Shown piece by piece: positions 42,358 through 50,513 of a stretch of DNA of 64,000 bases. Position 1 is the stretch's first letter, and every line of letters begins with the position of its first letter. The stretch is from Streptomyces iranensis (GTDB lineage: Bacteria > Actinomycetota > Actinomycetes > Streptomycetales > Streptomycetaceae). The DNA is taken from contig NZ_JAGGLR010000011.1 in the NCBI RefSeq assembly GCF_017874715.1, positions 62,001 through 126,000 on the forward strand, in the 5' to 3' direction. Position numbers and translations under genes: made by a program. The notes under the pieces were generated by a model. That model was not told the origin of the DNA. It was given only the letters and a program-made list of their open reading frames with translations, and did not search any database.

Positions 42358-43254
42358 ATGAAAGCCGCACCGTTCGCCTACGTTCGTCCCTCGCGCCTCT
42401 CCGACGCGATCGCCGAACTGGCGGAGACCCGCGGGGGCGGCAAGGTCATCGCGGGCGGGCAGTCGCTGACACCGGTGCTCGCCATGCGGCTCGCCCGCCC
42501 CGACACGCTGATCGACATCAACTCCATCGAAGAACTCGGCGCGCTGACCCGCTCCGGGCCGGCTCTGCACATCGGCGCGACCGTACGGCAGCGCCGTGTG
42601 GAGCGGGACCCGCTCGGCGCGGGTGTTCCCCTGCTGCGCCTGGCGCTGCCCTGGGTGGGCCACCGCGAGCTGCGCAGCCGGGGCACGGTGTGCGGCAGCC
42701 TCGCCCACGCCGACCCCGCCGCCGAGCTTCCCGCCGTGGCCTGCTGCCTCGACGCGGAGCTGACGCTGACCGGACCGAATGGCCACCGGCGCGTGTCCGC
42801 CCGGGAGTTCTTCCACGGCGCGATGACCACGGCGCTGACCCCCGACGAGATCCTCACCTCCGTACGGCTGCCCGTGGCCACCGGGGGGGAGGGGTTCGGG
42901 TTCGCCGAAATCGCCCGTCGCCACGGCGATTTCGCGCTCGCGGGCGTCGCCGTGCGGGTACGTCTGCGCGCGGGCCGCCCGGAGGCGACGATGACCGCGT
43001 TCGGCGTATCCGACCGGCCGGTCACCCGTGATCTCTCCGAGCAACTCGCCGCCGCGGTCACCGACGGCGGCGACGGGCTCGCGGGCCGGCTCAAGGAGCA
43101 ACTCGCCGCCGTCGTCGAGGAGATCGTCGACACCGACGGCGACATCCACGCGTCCAGGGACTACCGGCGCCGGCTGCTGCTCGCCCTGGCCGGCCGGGAA
43201 CTGTCCAAGGCTTATGAGCGCGCCCGCGATGGCGCCGAGGAGGTGACCACATGA
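42358..43254 (+). CDS. FAD-binding (medium) subunit of the Mo-hydroxylase
   Basis: This 298-residue subunit has the CoxM/XdhB FAD motifs AGGQSLTPVLAMRLARP near residue 35 and RGTVCGSLAHADPAAELPA near residue 105, plus the C-terminal CO_deh_flav domain. It passes electrons from the iron-sulfur domain to the acceptor. No extra 4Fe-4S insert, as seen in 4-hydroxybenzoyl-CoA reductase, is present, so the enzyme is an oxidative hydroxylase rather than a reductase. The stop overlaps the next start (ATGA). Confidence 0.88.
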   Translation: MKAAPFAYVRPSRLSDAIAELAETRGGGKVIAGGQSLTPVLAMRLARPDTLIDINSIEELGALTRSGPALHIGATVRQRRVERDPLGAGVPLLRLALPWVGHRELRSRGTVCGSLAHADPAAELPAVACCLDAELTLTGPNGHRRVSAREFFHGAMTTALTPDEILTSVRLPVATGGEGFGFAEIARRHGDFALAGVAVRVRLRAGRPEATMTAFGVSDRPVTRDLSEQLAAAVTDGGDGLAGRLKEQLAAVVEEIVDTDGDIHASRDYRRRLLLALAGRELSKAYERARDGAEEVTT

Positions 43255-44513
43255 CCGTCGGTGAAGCCGGGTCCCGCGAGGCGGGGCCCCGCACGCCGCG
43301 CCCGGTGAAGGCCGGCGCGGACGATCCGGTCGAGGTCCGGATGACCGTCAACGGGACGCCCACGGTGCTGAGCCTCCCGGCGCGGGTCACCCTGGCAGAC
43401 GCGTTGCGTGACCACCTCGGCCTCACCGGTACGCATGTCGGCTGCGAGCACGGGGTCTGCGGTATGTGCACCGTGCTGGTCGACGGCGAGGCGGCCCGCG
43501 CCTGTCTGCTGTTCGCCGTGCAGCTGGACGGGACGGACATCGTCACCGTCGAGGGCCTGGGGCGGCCCGACTCCCTGCACCCGCTGCAGGAGTCGTTCGG
43601 GCGTCACCACGCCCTGCAGTGCGGCTTCTGCACCCCGGGCTTCCTGATGAGCTCCTACGACCTGCTGGTCAACAAGCCGGAGGTCACCGAGGAGGAGTTG
43701 CCGGAGGAGCTGTCGGGCGTCATCTGCCGCTGCACCGGGTACCGGAACATCCTCACGGCGGTGGACGAGACCCGGCGCACCCACCCCGAGGGCATCCCCG
43801 AGCCGGGCAACTGCGTGCGTACGGCGCTGGTCGGCCGGGCCGGGCAGGGCGCGGACGCGTCCGACGGCCCGGATGAGGCCGGGGACACGGTGTCGTCGAA
43901 CGTTCAGGACATCGTGCTGCCCAGCGGTGATCCCACCATCGCGGTGCGGATCACCACGGAGATCGACCTGCCCGAGGACAGGGTCTGGGGCGTTCTCGAC
44001 GACATCTACTTGCTCGCGCGCTGCCTGCCGGGTGCGGAGCTCACCGACGACTACGGCGACGGACACTACGCGGGCAGAGCCCGGGTCTCCGTGGGACCGA
44101 TCAAACTGGCCTTCAACGGAGTGGCGCAGATCCTCGAACACGACCGCGAGACCGGTCGGCTGCGGGCGATCGCACAAGGCCAGGACACCGGCGGAGCGCA
44201 GACACAGGCGGACATCACACTGACCACCGAGGCCACGGAGACCGGCACCGCGATGCACGCCGACGCCAAGGTCTATCTCACCGGCCGCATCGCCCAGTTC
44301 GGTCGCGCTCTCGCCGGTGACGTCAGCCGCCGGATGTTCGAGCAGTTCGCCGACGCCGTCACCGAAGCGGCGACATCCGGGCAGGCGCCGTCCGGGCCGG
44401 TGAAGGCCCCCAGCGCCCTGAGCCTGGTGTTCGCGCCCTTGCTCGACCGCGTCAAGCGGCTGCTGCGCGGTGCCGGAACGCGTCGGCGGAGCGGCCGGGA
44501 GAAGGAGCGTTAG
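43251..44513 (+). CDS. Fusion of the 2Fe-2S (CoxS-type) subunit with a CoxG-like SRPBCC domain
   Basis: Residues 25-175 are a two-cluster iron-sulfur subunit: plant-type cluster Cys65, Cys70, Cys73, Cys85, and the second cluster Cys124, Cys127, Cys159, Cys161 (QCGFCTPG, ICRCTGY). After a linker (GQGADASDGPDEAGD), residues 215-375 form a CoxG/SRPBCC domain (EIDLPEDRVWGVLDDIYLLA, then RCLPGAELTD). The tail is basic and hydrophobic (LSLVFAPLLDRVKRLLRG), which suits membrane attachment, as described for CoxG in CO dehydrogenase. Usually these are separate genes. The fusion would hold the hydroxylase at the membrane for electron delivery. Confidence 0.9.
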   Translation: MTVGEAGSREAGPRTPRPVKAGADDPVEVRMTVNGTPTVLSLPARVTLADALRDHLGLTGTHVGCEHGVCGMCTVLVDGEAARACLLFAVQLDGTDIVTVEGLGRPDSLHPLQESFGRHHALQCGFCTPGFLMSSYDLLVNKPEVTEEELPEELSGVICRCTGYRNILTAVDETRRTHPEGIPEPGNCVRTALVGRAGQGADASDGPDEAGDTVSSNVQDIVLPSGDPTIAVRITTEIDLPEDRVWGVLDDIYLLARCLPGAELTDDYGDGHYAGRARVSVGPIKLAFNGVAQILEHDRETGRLRAIAQGQDTGGAQTQADITLTTEATETGTAMHADAKVYLTGRIAQFGRALAGDVSRRMFEQFADAVTEAATSGQAPSGPVKAPSALSLVFAPLLDRVKRLLRGAGTRRRSGREKER

Positions 44514-44618
44514 ACGCAGGTGTTAGTGGCATCCCTCCCCGCCGACCGCGACGCCCGTGGACTCATCCCGAAACCACGGGGCCCTCCCGTATGCCCACTC
44601 CGAGACGAGGAGCACACC

Positions 44619-45962
44619 ATGAGTCCCGCCACCCACCAGCCCGCGAAGTCACCAGGTGCCGCGGTTTTCGCCTCGGTCGCGGGGTGGTCGTTCGACCTGT
44701 TCGATCTGTTCCTGCTGCTCTACGTCGCAGGGCCGGTCAGCAAGAGCATCTTCCCGACATCCAATCCGACTCTCGGGATGGCCGCGGTGTTCGGCTCGTT
44801 CGCCGTCACGGTGGTCATGCGTCCCGCGGGTGCCGCGCTCTTCGGCGAAGTGGCCGACCGCAGGGGCCGCAAGAAGGCCATGGTCGTGGTGATGAGCGGC
44901 GTGGGCGTGACCACGGCGGCCATGGGACTGGTGCCGAATTACGCCGCCGTCGGTGTGCTCGCTCCGGTCCTCTTCCTGACCCTCCGGGTGGCCCAGGGCC
45001 TGTTCGTCGGCGGTGTCACCGCGACCACGCACACCTTGGGCACGGAGAGCATCGGCCCGCGGTGGCGGGGTCTGATGAGCGGACTGATCGGTGCCGGCGG
45101 GGCGGGCCTGGGCGGGGCGCTGGCCAGCGTGGCGTACATCGGTGTCTCCGCGGCGTTTCCCGGTCCGGCCTTCGATGCCTGGGGCTGGCGGGTGCTGTTC
45201 TTCTGCGGGCTCGCCGGTGCGCTGTTGAGCCTGTTCGTCGCCAGGAGGGTCGAGGAATCACCGGCCTGGGAGGGAAACGACACCGACCGGGCCCCCGAGC
45301 CGGTGCCGTTCCGTGCACTCCTCCGCGGCAGGGGCAAGAAGATCCTCGCACTGAACGTCGCCGTCGCGGCCGGTGGCGGGGCGCAGTACTACCTGACGTC
45401 GGGCTTCCTGCCCACCCTGCTCAGCGAGATCGTGCCCGTCACCGAACGCCAGCGCGGGCTCATCCTCCTGGTGTGCAGCGTGGCGGTGGTGGTCGCGGCG
45501 ATCGGGGCTGGGGAGCTGAGCGAACGGGTCGGCCGTCGCAGGACCATGCTGGGATTCGGGCTGTGCAACCTCCTCGCCCTGCCGGCCGTGGTGTGGGCCA
45601 TCGCGGCGGCCGGGGGAGAGCGCGGCACCGTGGTCGCGGTGCTGTGCGTGCTCATGGTGATGCTGTCCAACGCGGCCTACGCGCCACTGATGATTTTCCT
45701 GAACGAGCGGTATCCGACGGAGCTGCGGGCCAGGGGGACGGCGGTCAGCTGGAACCTGGGCTTCATGCTCGGCGGGCTCATGCCGACCTTCGTCAGCCTG
45801 CTCAGTCCCGATCTCACCGATGTGCCCTCGCGGCTGGTGTTCTTCCTGGCCGGGGCGAGCCTGGTGTTCGTCGTCACGCTCATCGCCGTTCCGGAAACCC
45901 GGGGCTCGGTGTCCTTCGGCCGGCGGCCGGAACGGGCCGAGCAGGTCGGAAGCGGTCTGTGA
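44619..45962 (+). CDS. MFS transporter of the metabolite:H+ symporter (MHS) type
   Basis: This 447-residue, 12-helix transporter has the MHS-like start (GWSFDLFDLFLLLYVAGPVS), motif A as GEVADRRGRKKAM and its repeat GELSERVGRRRTM. An RVAQGLFVGG helix 4 and a YPTELRARGTAVSWNLGF helix 10 follow. Such proteins import aromatic and short organic acids. ATG 44619 has a GAGGAG site. It follows the hydroxylase genes in the same direction and probably imports the substrate of the pathway. A small CCCGTGG/CCACGGG hairpin lies in the 105-bp gap before it. Confidence 0.88.
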   Translation: MSPATHQPAKSPGAAVFASVAGWSFDLFDLFLLLYVAGPVSKSIFPTSNPTLGMAAVFGSFAVTVVMRPAGAALFGEVADRRGRKKAMVVVMSGVGVTTAAMGLVPNYAAVGVLAPVLFLTLRVAQGLFVGGVTATTHTLGTESIGPRWRGLMSGLIGAGGAGLGGALASVAYIGVSAAFPGPAFDAWGWRVLFFCGLAGALLSLFVARRVEESPAWEGNDTDRAPEPVPFRALLRGRGKKILALNVAVAAGGGAQYYLTSGFLPTLLSEIVPVTERQRGLILLVCSVAVVVAAIGAGELSERVGRRRTMLGFGLCNLLALPAVVWAIAAAGGERGTVVAVLCVLMVMLSNAAYAPLMIFLNERYPTELRARGTAVSWNLGFMLGGLMPTFVSLLSPDLTDVPSRLVFFLAGASLVFVVTLIAVPETRGSVSFGRRPERAEQVGSGL

Positions 45963-45985
45963 CGGGGTCGGCGCATGCGCGAGCG

Positions 45986-46048
45986 TTGACAGCATCTGAA
46001 ATCTCGCCTAGCTTCCGATATATTGATCAACCATCTTAAACATACGGT
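45986..46048 (+). promoter_or_regulatory. Promoter and operator of the lar operon
   Basis: TTGACA (45986-45991), 17 bp, TAGCTT (46009-46014, then CC) give an almost consensus promoter. TTGATCAA, an 8-bp palindrome, lies at the expected transcription start (46023-46030), and CATACGGT at 46041-46048. The -35, spacer length, -10, following CC and CATACGGT match the promoter at 37445. The AT-rich leader stands out from the surrounding sequence. Confidence 0.75.
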
Positions 46049-46087
46049 CCATTGAGCATGGTTACGCCGCTTGCGAAGAGGTCGACG

Positions 46088-47512
46088 ATGACCGGAACAT
46101 TCCACGCACGAATTCCCTACGAATCGCTGGACCCGCTGACCATCGGCGTCATGGACGACGAGAGCAACGTCCGCCGCGAGGAACTCGGCCTCGACTTCCC
46201 CGAGCGGAACCTGCTCGCGGCGATCTACCCCGACGAACCCCCCGCGGTGAAGAACACCACCGACGAGGCGCGGCGCGCACTGGCCAACCCGGTGGCCGGG
46301 CCGAGTCTCGCGCAGCTGCTCGAGGGCGGCCGGAGCATCACGGTCATCATCGACAACCAGTTCCGGCCCACCCCGGCCTCGAAGATCCTCCCGGCGGTGC
46401 TCGACGAGATCGAACGAGCCGGTACCACCAAGGCCACCGTCATCACCGGCAACGGCAAGGTCATATCGATGTCGCAGCGCGACATCGAGCAGAAGGTCGG
46501 CCGGGACAACCTCGCGCGCATGGCCCGGCTGGGTATCCCGCTGATCCAGAACGACCCCCTCAACTACGACGTCTACACCCACCTCGGCGTCACCTCGCGG
46601 GGCACGCCCGCATGGGTGCATGAGTCCGTGACCAGCCACGACGTGGTGATCGCGATCGGACAGGCACAAGCCAACCACTGGGGTTACGGCGGAGGCGGCA
46701 AGCTGGTCATGCCGGGGGTGTGCGCCGACATCACCATCGAGGCCAACCACGGCAACTTCGTGATGTCGCCCCAGACGCACTACGGGGCACTGGCCGGACC
46801 GATGCGCTCGGACATCGACGAGATCGCCACGATGGCCGGGCTCACCGCGACCCTGGACGTCCTGCTCGACACCCGCGGCAAGGTGATCGAGATGAACTTC
46901 GGGGCACATCCGGTGTCGCACCGCAGGACCATCGAGCGGTTCAACGAGATCTACGCCTTCGACAGCCCGGTGGCCGAAAGCGGTCCGGCCGACATCGTCG
47001 TCTGCGGGGTGTTCGCGCCCACCGACCATCTGTTCTTCCACACCGGCTGGGGCTGCATGTCAGCCGACTACGTGGTGCGCGACGGCGGCACCATCATCTA
47101 CACCAGTCCCTCGCCCGGTGTGCGAACCGAGACGGGCTTCTTCCCCGGCCTGGCCCTGATGGACCTGATGAAGCCCTACATGCCACCCTCCGAGGCCGGT
47201 TACCACCGGCTGCTGGGGGACATCCACGCCCGTGAGATCCAGATGTGGGCGGGCTGCATCTGGGCCCCGATCTACGAGGTCATGGTGCGCAAGCACCTGA
47301 CCCTGGTCACCCTCGAAGAGAACCTCGCCATGGCGGAGGACATCGGCATCGACGCCACCACCTCGCTGGACGCGGCATTCGCGGCGGCGATGGAGCGCCA
47401 CGGCCCCGACGCCAAGGTGGCGATCCTGCCCTTCGCCCGGTACCAGTTGCCCCGCGAGCTGGTCCGGCTGGACGCCCAGCCCCTGCGCTTCCCGCAAGAG
47501 GCGCCGCGGTGA
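46088..47512 (+). CDS. LarA-family nickel-pincer-dependent racemase/epimerase homologue
   Basis: This 474-residue protein has the DUF2088/LarA fold. The residues that hold the NPN cofactor in lactate racemase are present: His197 (QANHWGYGG), Lys205 (GGGGKLVMPG), which forms the thioamide link, and His221 (EANHGNF). The loop with the second catalytic histidine (G-x-H-R in LarA) reads TGNGK at 120-124, so that base is replaced. The His-Lys spacing is also two residues shorter. It is therefore probably not a lactate racemase but a homologue with another hydroxy-acid substrate. ATG 46088 has a GAAGAGG site. larE, larB and larC follow. Confidence 0.85.
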   Translation: MTGTFHARIPYESLDPLTIGVMDDESNVRREELGLDFPERNLLAAIYPDEPPAVKNTTDEARRALANPVAGPSLAQLLEGGRSITVIIDNQFRPTPASKILPAVLDEIERAGTTKATVITGNGKVISMSQRDIEQKVGRDNLARMARLGIPLIQNDPLNYDVYTHLGVTSRGTPAWVHESVTSHDVVIAIGQAQANHWGYGGGGKLVMPGVCADITIEANHGNFVMSPQTHYGALAGPMRSDIDEIATMAGLTATLDVLLDTRGKVIEMNFGAHPVSHRRTIERFNEIYAFDSPVAESGPADIVVCGVFAPTDHLFFHTGWGCMSADYVVRDGGTIIYTSPSPGVRTETGFFPGLALMDLMKPYMPPSEAGYHRLLGDIHAREIQMWAGCIWAPIYEVMVRKHLTLVTLEENLAMAEDIGIDATTSLDAAFAAAMERHGPDAKVAILPFARYQLPRELVRLDAQPLRFPQEAPR

Positions 47513-47790
47513 ATCAGGGCGGCCCGCCCCGGTCACCGGTCCGGGGCTCGACCACCATCACGGAACTGATCGGGCGGCATCCCGACGGCTCCGCGATGCG
47601 GTTGCTGTCCGCGATAGGCGTGGGCTGTGTCTACTGCGGTGGAGCCCCGCGGGAGCCGATCACCCTGGCCGCCCGCCGTCATGGCCGTGATCCGGGGGCG
47701 TTTCTGCGGGTGTGCCAGGCACTCGACGACGGGTGGCCGTCGGACGAGTTGATCGCCGCCGCGAAGGCGAAGAAACCCAAGGAGGGCTGA
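47509..47790 (+). CDS. DUF1858-like CxxC redox-disulfide protein
   Basis: This 93-residue protein starts with GTG overlapping the LarA-homologue stop. Residues 16-75 match the DUF1858 pattern: TITELIGRHPDGSAMRLLSA, then GVGCVYCGGAPREPITLAAR and GRDPGAFLRV, with the Cys40-x2-Cys43 pair on the expected turn. These domains are associated with hybrid cluster and other redox proteins, and their function is not established. It is placed between larA-like and larE (two bases before the larE start), so it may deliver sulfur or electrons during cofactor synthesis or protect the cofactor. This is inference. Confidence 0.75.
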   Translation: MNQGGPPRSPVRGSTTITELIGRHPDGSAMRLLSAIGVGCVYCGGAPREPITLAARRHGRDPGAFLRVCQALDDGWPSDELIAAAKAKKPKEG

Positions 47791-47792
47791 CC

Positions 47793-48617
47793 GTGCACAC
47801 CACCACTCCGCTGGAGGCCCTGACCGCGCGCATCGGCGCCGTCGGCAGCGCCGTCGTCGCCTTCTCGGGCGGCGTCGACTCGTCGCTGGTGGCGGCGGTG
47901 GCGGCGCGAGCGCTCGGGGCACGGGCGCTGGCCGTGACGGCCGTGTCGTCCGCGCTCGCCACCGGTGAGCTCGAGGGAGCGCGCGCCGTGGCCGCCTCGG
48001 TCGGTATCGCCCATGAAGTCGTCGACACCGCCGAGCTGGCCCGGGAGGGCTACCGCCGCAACGACCGCTTCCGCTGCTACCACTGCAAGTCCGAGCTCTA
48101 CGACCGGCTGGACGAACTCGCGGCGCGGCGCGGCTACGCGGCGGTGCTGTCCGGCGCGAACGCCGACGACATCGGCGACTGGCGCCCGGGACTGCGCGCC
48201 GCGGCCGAGCACGGTGTACGCCATCCCCTGCTGGAGGCCGGTCTCGGCAAGGAAGCCGTCCGGGCGCTGGCCCACGCCCTGGCCGTGCCCTCCGCCGAGA
48301 AGCCGGCCTCCCCGTGTCTGGCCTCCCGCCTCCCGTACGGCACGGCCGTCAGCGCTCCCGTGCTCGAGCAGGTCGACCGGGCGGAGCTGGCGCTGAAGCG
48401 GCTCGGCTACCGGGTGCTGCGGGTGCGGCACTACGGGCGGCTCGGCAGAGTGCAGCTGGCCGCCGAAGAACTCGTCCGGGCGGGCGATCCCGGGGAGCGC
48501 GCCGCGGTGGTGGCGGCCGTGCGGGCCGCCGGCTACGACCAGGTGGAGATCGATGAACGGCCCTTCCGCTCCGGCTCGTTGAACCTGTCGGTCACTCCGG
48601 TGGAGCGGAGCCGGTGA
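47793..48617 (+). CDS. larE: LarE, ATP-dependent sacrificial sulfur transferase
   Basis: This 274-residue protein has the PP-loop SGGVDSS at 25-31 and the sacrificial cysteine at position 175 (EKPASPCLASRLPYG), equivalent to Cys176 of the Lactobacillus enzyme. LarE adenylates the pyridinium biscarboxylate and donates sulfur from its own cysteine, leaving dehydroalanine. A second cysteine pair (RCYHCKS at 95-98) is also conserved in the family. GTG 47793 has an AAGGAGGG site. It overlaps larB by four bases. Confidence 0.92.
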   Translation: MHTTTPLEALTARIGAVGSAVVAFSGGVDSSLVAAVAARALGARALAVTAVSSALATGELEGARAVAASVGIAHEVVDTAELAREGYRRNDRFRCYHCKSELYDRLDELAARRGYAAVLSGANADDIGDWRPGLRAAAEHGVRHPLLEAGLGKEAVRALAHALAVPSAEKPASPCLASRLPYGTAVSAPVLEQVDRAELALKRLGYRVLRVRHYGRLGRVQLAAEELVRAGDPGERAAVVAAVRAAGYDQVEIDERPFRSGSLNLSVTPVERSR

Positions 48618-49297
48618 GCGGGCCGGTCGGAGTCGGTGGTTACGCCCGGCTCGATGTGGACCGCAGGACGCGAACGGGCGTCCCCGAGGTGGTCTTCGGC
48701 ACGGGCAAGCCGCCCGAGCAGACGCTGCGGCTCCTGGCCGAGCTGCGGGCGCACGACCGCACCGGCCCGGCTCTGGCGACCCGCTGCCCCGAAGCGGTCC
48801 TCGACGCCGCGGCCGAGGCGTTTCCGGGCGAGGTGGTGAGCGTCGACCGGACGGCCGCGACGGTCACCGTAGGAGAGCCGCCACCACCGGCGGGGCATGC
48901 CCTGGTCCTGACCGCGGGCACGACCGACCTGCCGGTGGCCCGTGAATGCCTGGCCACGCTGACGGCACTGGGCGTGGGCGCCGAGGTGATGGCGGATGTC
49001 GGAGTGGCCGGACTGCACAGGCTGCTGGCGAAGCTGGACGAGGTGCGCGCGGCGGACTGTCTCGTCGTCGTGGCCGGAATGGACGGAGCCCTGCCCAGCG
49101 TGGTCGCCGGCCTTGTCGCGGCCCCGGTCGTCGGCGTGCCGACCAGCGTCGGTTACGGCGTGGCCACCGGGGGCGTCGCCGCCGCTTTGACCATGCTGTC
49201 GTCCTGCAGTCCCGGGCTGGCCGTGGTCAACATCGACAATGGCTTCGGTGCCGCCGTGCATGTCGCGAAGATCCTCAAAGTGGCGTGCCATGGCTGA
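48614..49297 (+). CDS. larB: LarB, nicotinate-adenine dinucleotide carboxylase/hydrolase
   Basis: This 227-residue protein resembles the PurE AIR carboxylase fold of LarB: ARLDVDRRTRTGVPEVVFG at the start, TAGTTDLPVARECLATL, MDGALPSVVAGL and the C-terminal GYGVATGG...SSCSPGLAVVNIDNGFGAA. It carboxylates the pyridinium ring of nicotinic acid adenine dinucleotide and removes AMP, the first step of NPN synthesis. GTG 48614 overlaps the larE stop, and larC starts inside its last codons. Confidence 0.92.
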   Translation: MSGPVGVGGYARLDVDRRTRTGVPEVVFGTGKPPEQTLRLLAELRAHDRTGPALATRCPEAVLDAAAEAFPGEVVSVDRTAATVTVGEPPPPAGHALVLTAGTTDLPVARECLATLTALGVGAEVMADVGVAGLHRLLAKLDEVRAADCLVVVAGMDGALPSVVAGLVAAPVVGVPTSVGYGVATGGVAAALTMLSSCSPGLAVVNIDNGFGAAVHVAKILKVACHG

Positions 49298-50501
49298 GCG
49301 GGCCTGCTGGATCGACGCCACGTCCGGGCTGGCCGGCGACATGCTGATGGCCGCTCTCGTCGACGCGGGCGCGGACCGGGGGCGGGTCGCCGCCGCGGTG
49401 GCGTCGCTCGGCCTCGGCGTCGCCGTACGCCTCGAACCCGGCCGCCGCGGCGGATTCCGCTGCCTGCGCGCCCAGGTCAGCGTCCCCGCGGGAGCTCCGG
49501 CGCACCGACACCTGGACGACGTCCTCGCGCTGGTCGGGTCGGCGGAGCTGGGCGCGGACGCCAGGAGCTATGCCAGGCGGGTGTTCGAGGTGCTCGCCCA
49601 CGCCGAGGGCGGCGTACACGGAATCGACCCCACAGCGGTGCATTTCCACGAGGTGGGGGCGCTCGACGCGCTGGCCGACGTCGTGGGCTGCGCGGCGGCG
49701 CTGGACGACCTCGGGCTGCTCATCGGAAATCCCGTGGTGACGACCTCGCCACTGGCGTCCGGAAGCGGCACCGTACGCGCCGAGCACGGCCGGTTGCCGG
49801 TGCCCACCCCGGCGGTGCTGGGCATCGCCGCGGGAGCGGGCCTGCCGCTGACCGAGGGAGACCTGGAGGGGGAGCGCACGACCCCCACCGGGGCGGCCCT
49901 GGTCGCCGCGCTCGCCCGGCCCGGGGCGTTCCCCGCCATGACGGTGCGCGGCGTCGGCATCGGTGGCGGTTCCCGGGACCCCGCCGACCGCCCCAACATC
50001 ACCCGGGTCGTCGTGGGCACCCTCCAGGAGACCGTGCGCAGGCCGTCCGGCGATGTGCTCGTGGTCGAGGCCACGATCGACGACATGGACCCGCAGCTGT
50101 GGCCGTCGGTGCTCACCGCCGTCCGGGCCGCCGGCGCCTGGGACTGCTGGACGAGCTCCATCACCGCCCGGCACGGCCGGCAGGGACAGGTCCTCACCGC
50201 CCTGTGCGACGAAAGCCTGCGGGAAGCGGTCGTCGACACGGTGTTCCGCCACACCACCACGGTGGGCGTGCGCTGGTCGTCCTGGCAACGGGCCACCCTG
50301 CCCCGCCGGTCGGTGACCGTGGCCATCGGACCCGAGGGGCGGCGGCAGCACATCGGCGTCAAGGTGTCCGAGGTCGGGGACGGGAGCCGTACGGTCAAAC
50401 CGGAGCTCTCCGATGTGGAATCCGCCGCTCGGGCCCTGGACCTGCCACTGCGTGTGGTGGTGGATCAGCTGATGACCGAGTTCCAGCGCCGGGGCGGGTG
50501 A
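49290..50501 (+). CDS. larC: LarC, nickel insertion protein (cyclometallase)
   Basis: This 403-residue protein inserts nickel into the bis-thiocarboxylated mononucleotide using CTP, forming the pincer complex. The family blocks CWIDATSGLAGDMLMAALVD at the start, HFHEVGALDALADVVG in the middle, GRLPVPTPAVLGI and TPTGAALVAAL, and the C-terminal domain with EATIDDMDPQLWP and RHGRQGQVLTALC are visible. It is one uninterrupted frame; in Lactobacillus plantarum the gene is split and read through a programmed frameshift. It overlaps larB by eight bases and ends 12 bp from the convergent LysR gene. Confidence 0.92.
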   Translation: MAERACWIDATSGLAGDMLMAALVDAGADRGRVAAAVASLGLGVAVRLEPGRRGGFRCLRAQVSVPAGAPAHRHLDDVLALVGSAELGADARSYARRVFEVLAHAEGGVHGIDPTAVHFHEVGALDALADVVGCAAALDDLGLLIGNPVVTTSPLASGSGTVRAEHGRLPVPTPAVLGIAAGAGLPLTEGDLEGERTTPTGAALVAALARPGAFPAMTVRGVGIGGGSRDPADRPNITRVVVGTLQETVRRPSGDVLVVEATIDDMDPQLWPSVLTAVRAAGAWDCWTSSITARHGRQGQVLTALCDESLREAVVDTVFRHTTTVGVRWSSWQRATLPRRSVTVAIGPEGRRQHIGVKVSEVGDGSRTVKPELSDVESAARALDLPLRVVVDQLMTEFQRRGG

Positions 50502-50513
50502 GACGAAGTCCGC

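Noticed and set aside
39127..43254. 4-hydroxybenzoyl-CoA reductase
   Set aside because: The FAD subunit lacks the additional 4Fe-4S insert of that reductase, although the acyl-CoA ligase neighbour made it attractive.
39127..44513. Aerobic carbon monoxide dehydrogenase
   Set aside because: Subunit order and CoxG suggest it at first, but the AYRCSFR active-site signature is missing from the large subunit and no CoxD/E/F maturation genes are present.
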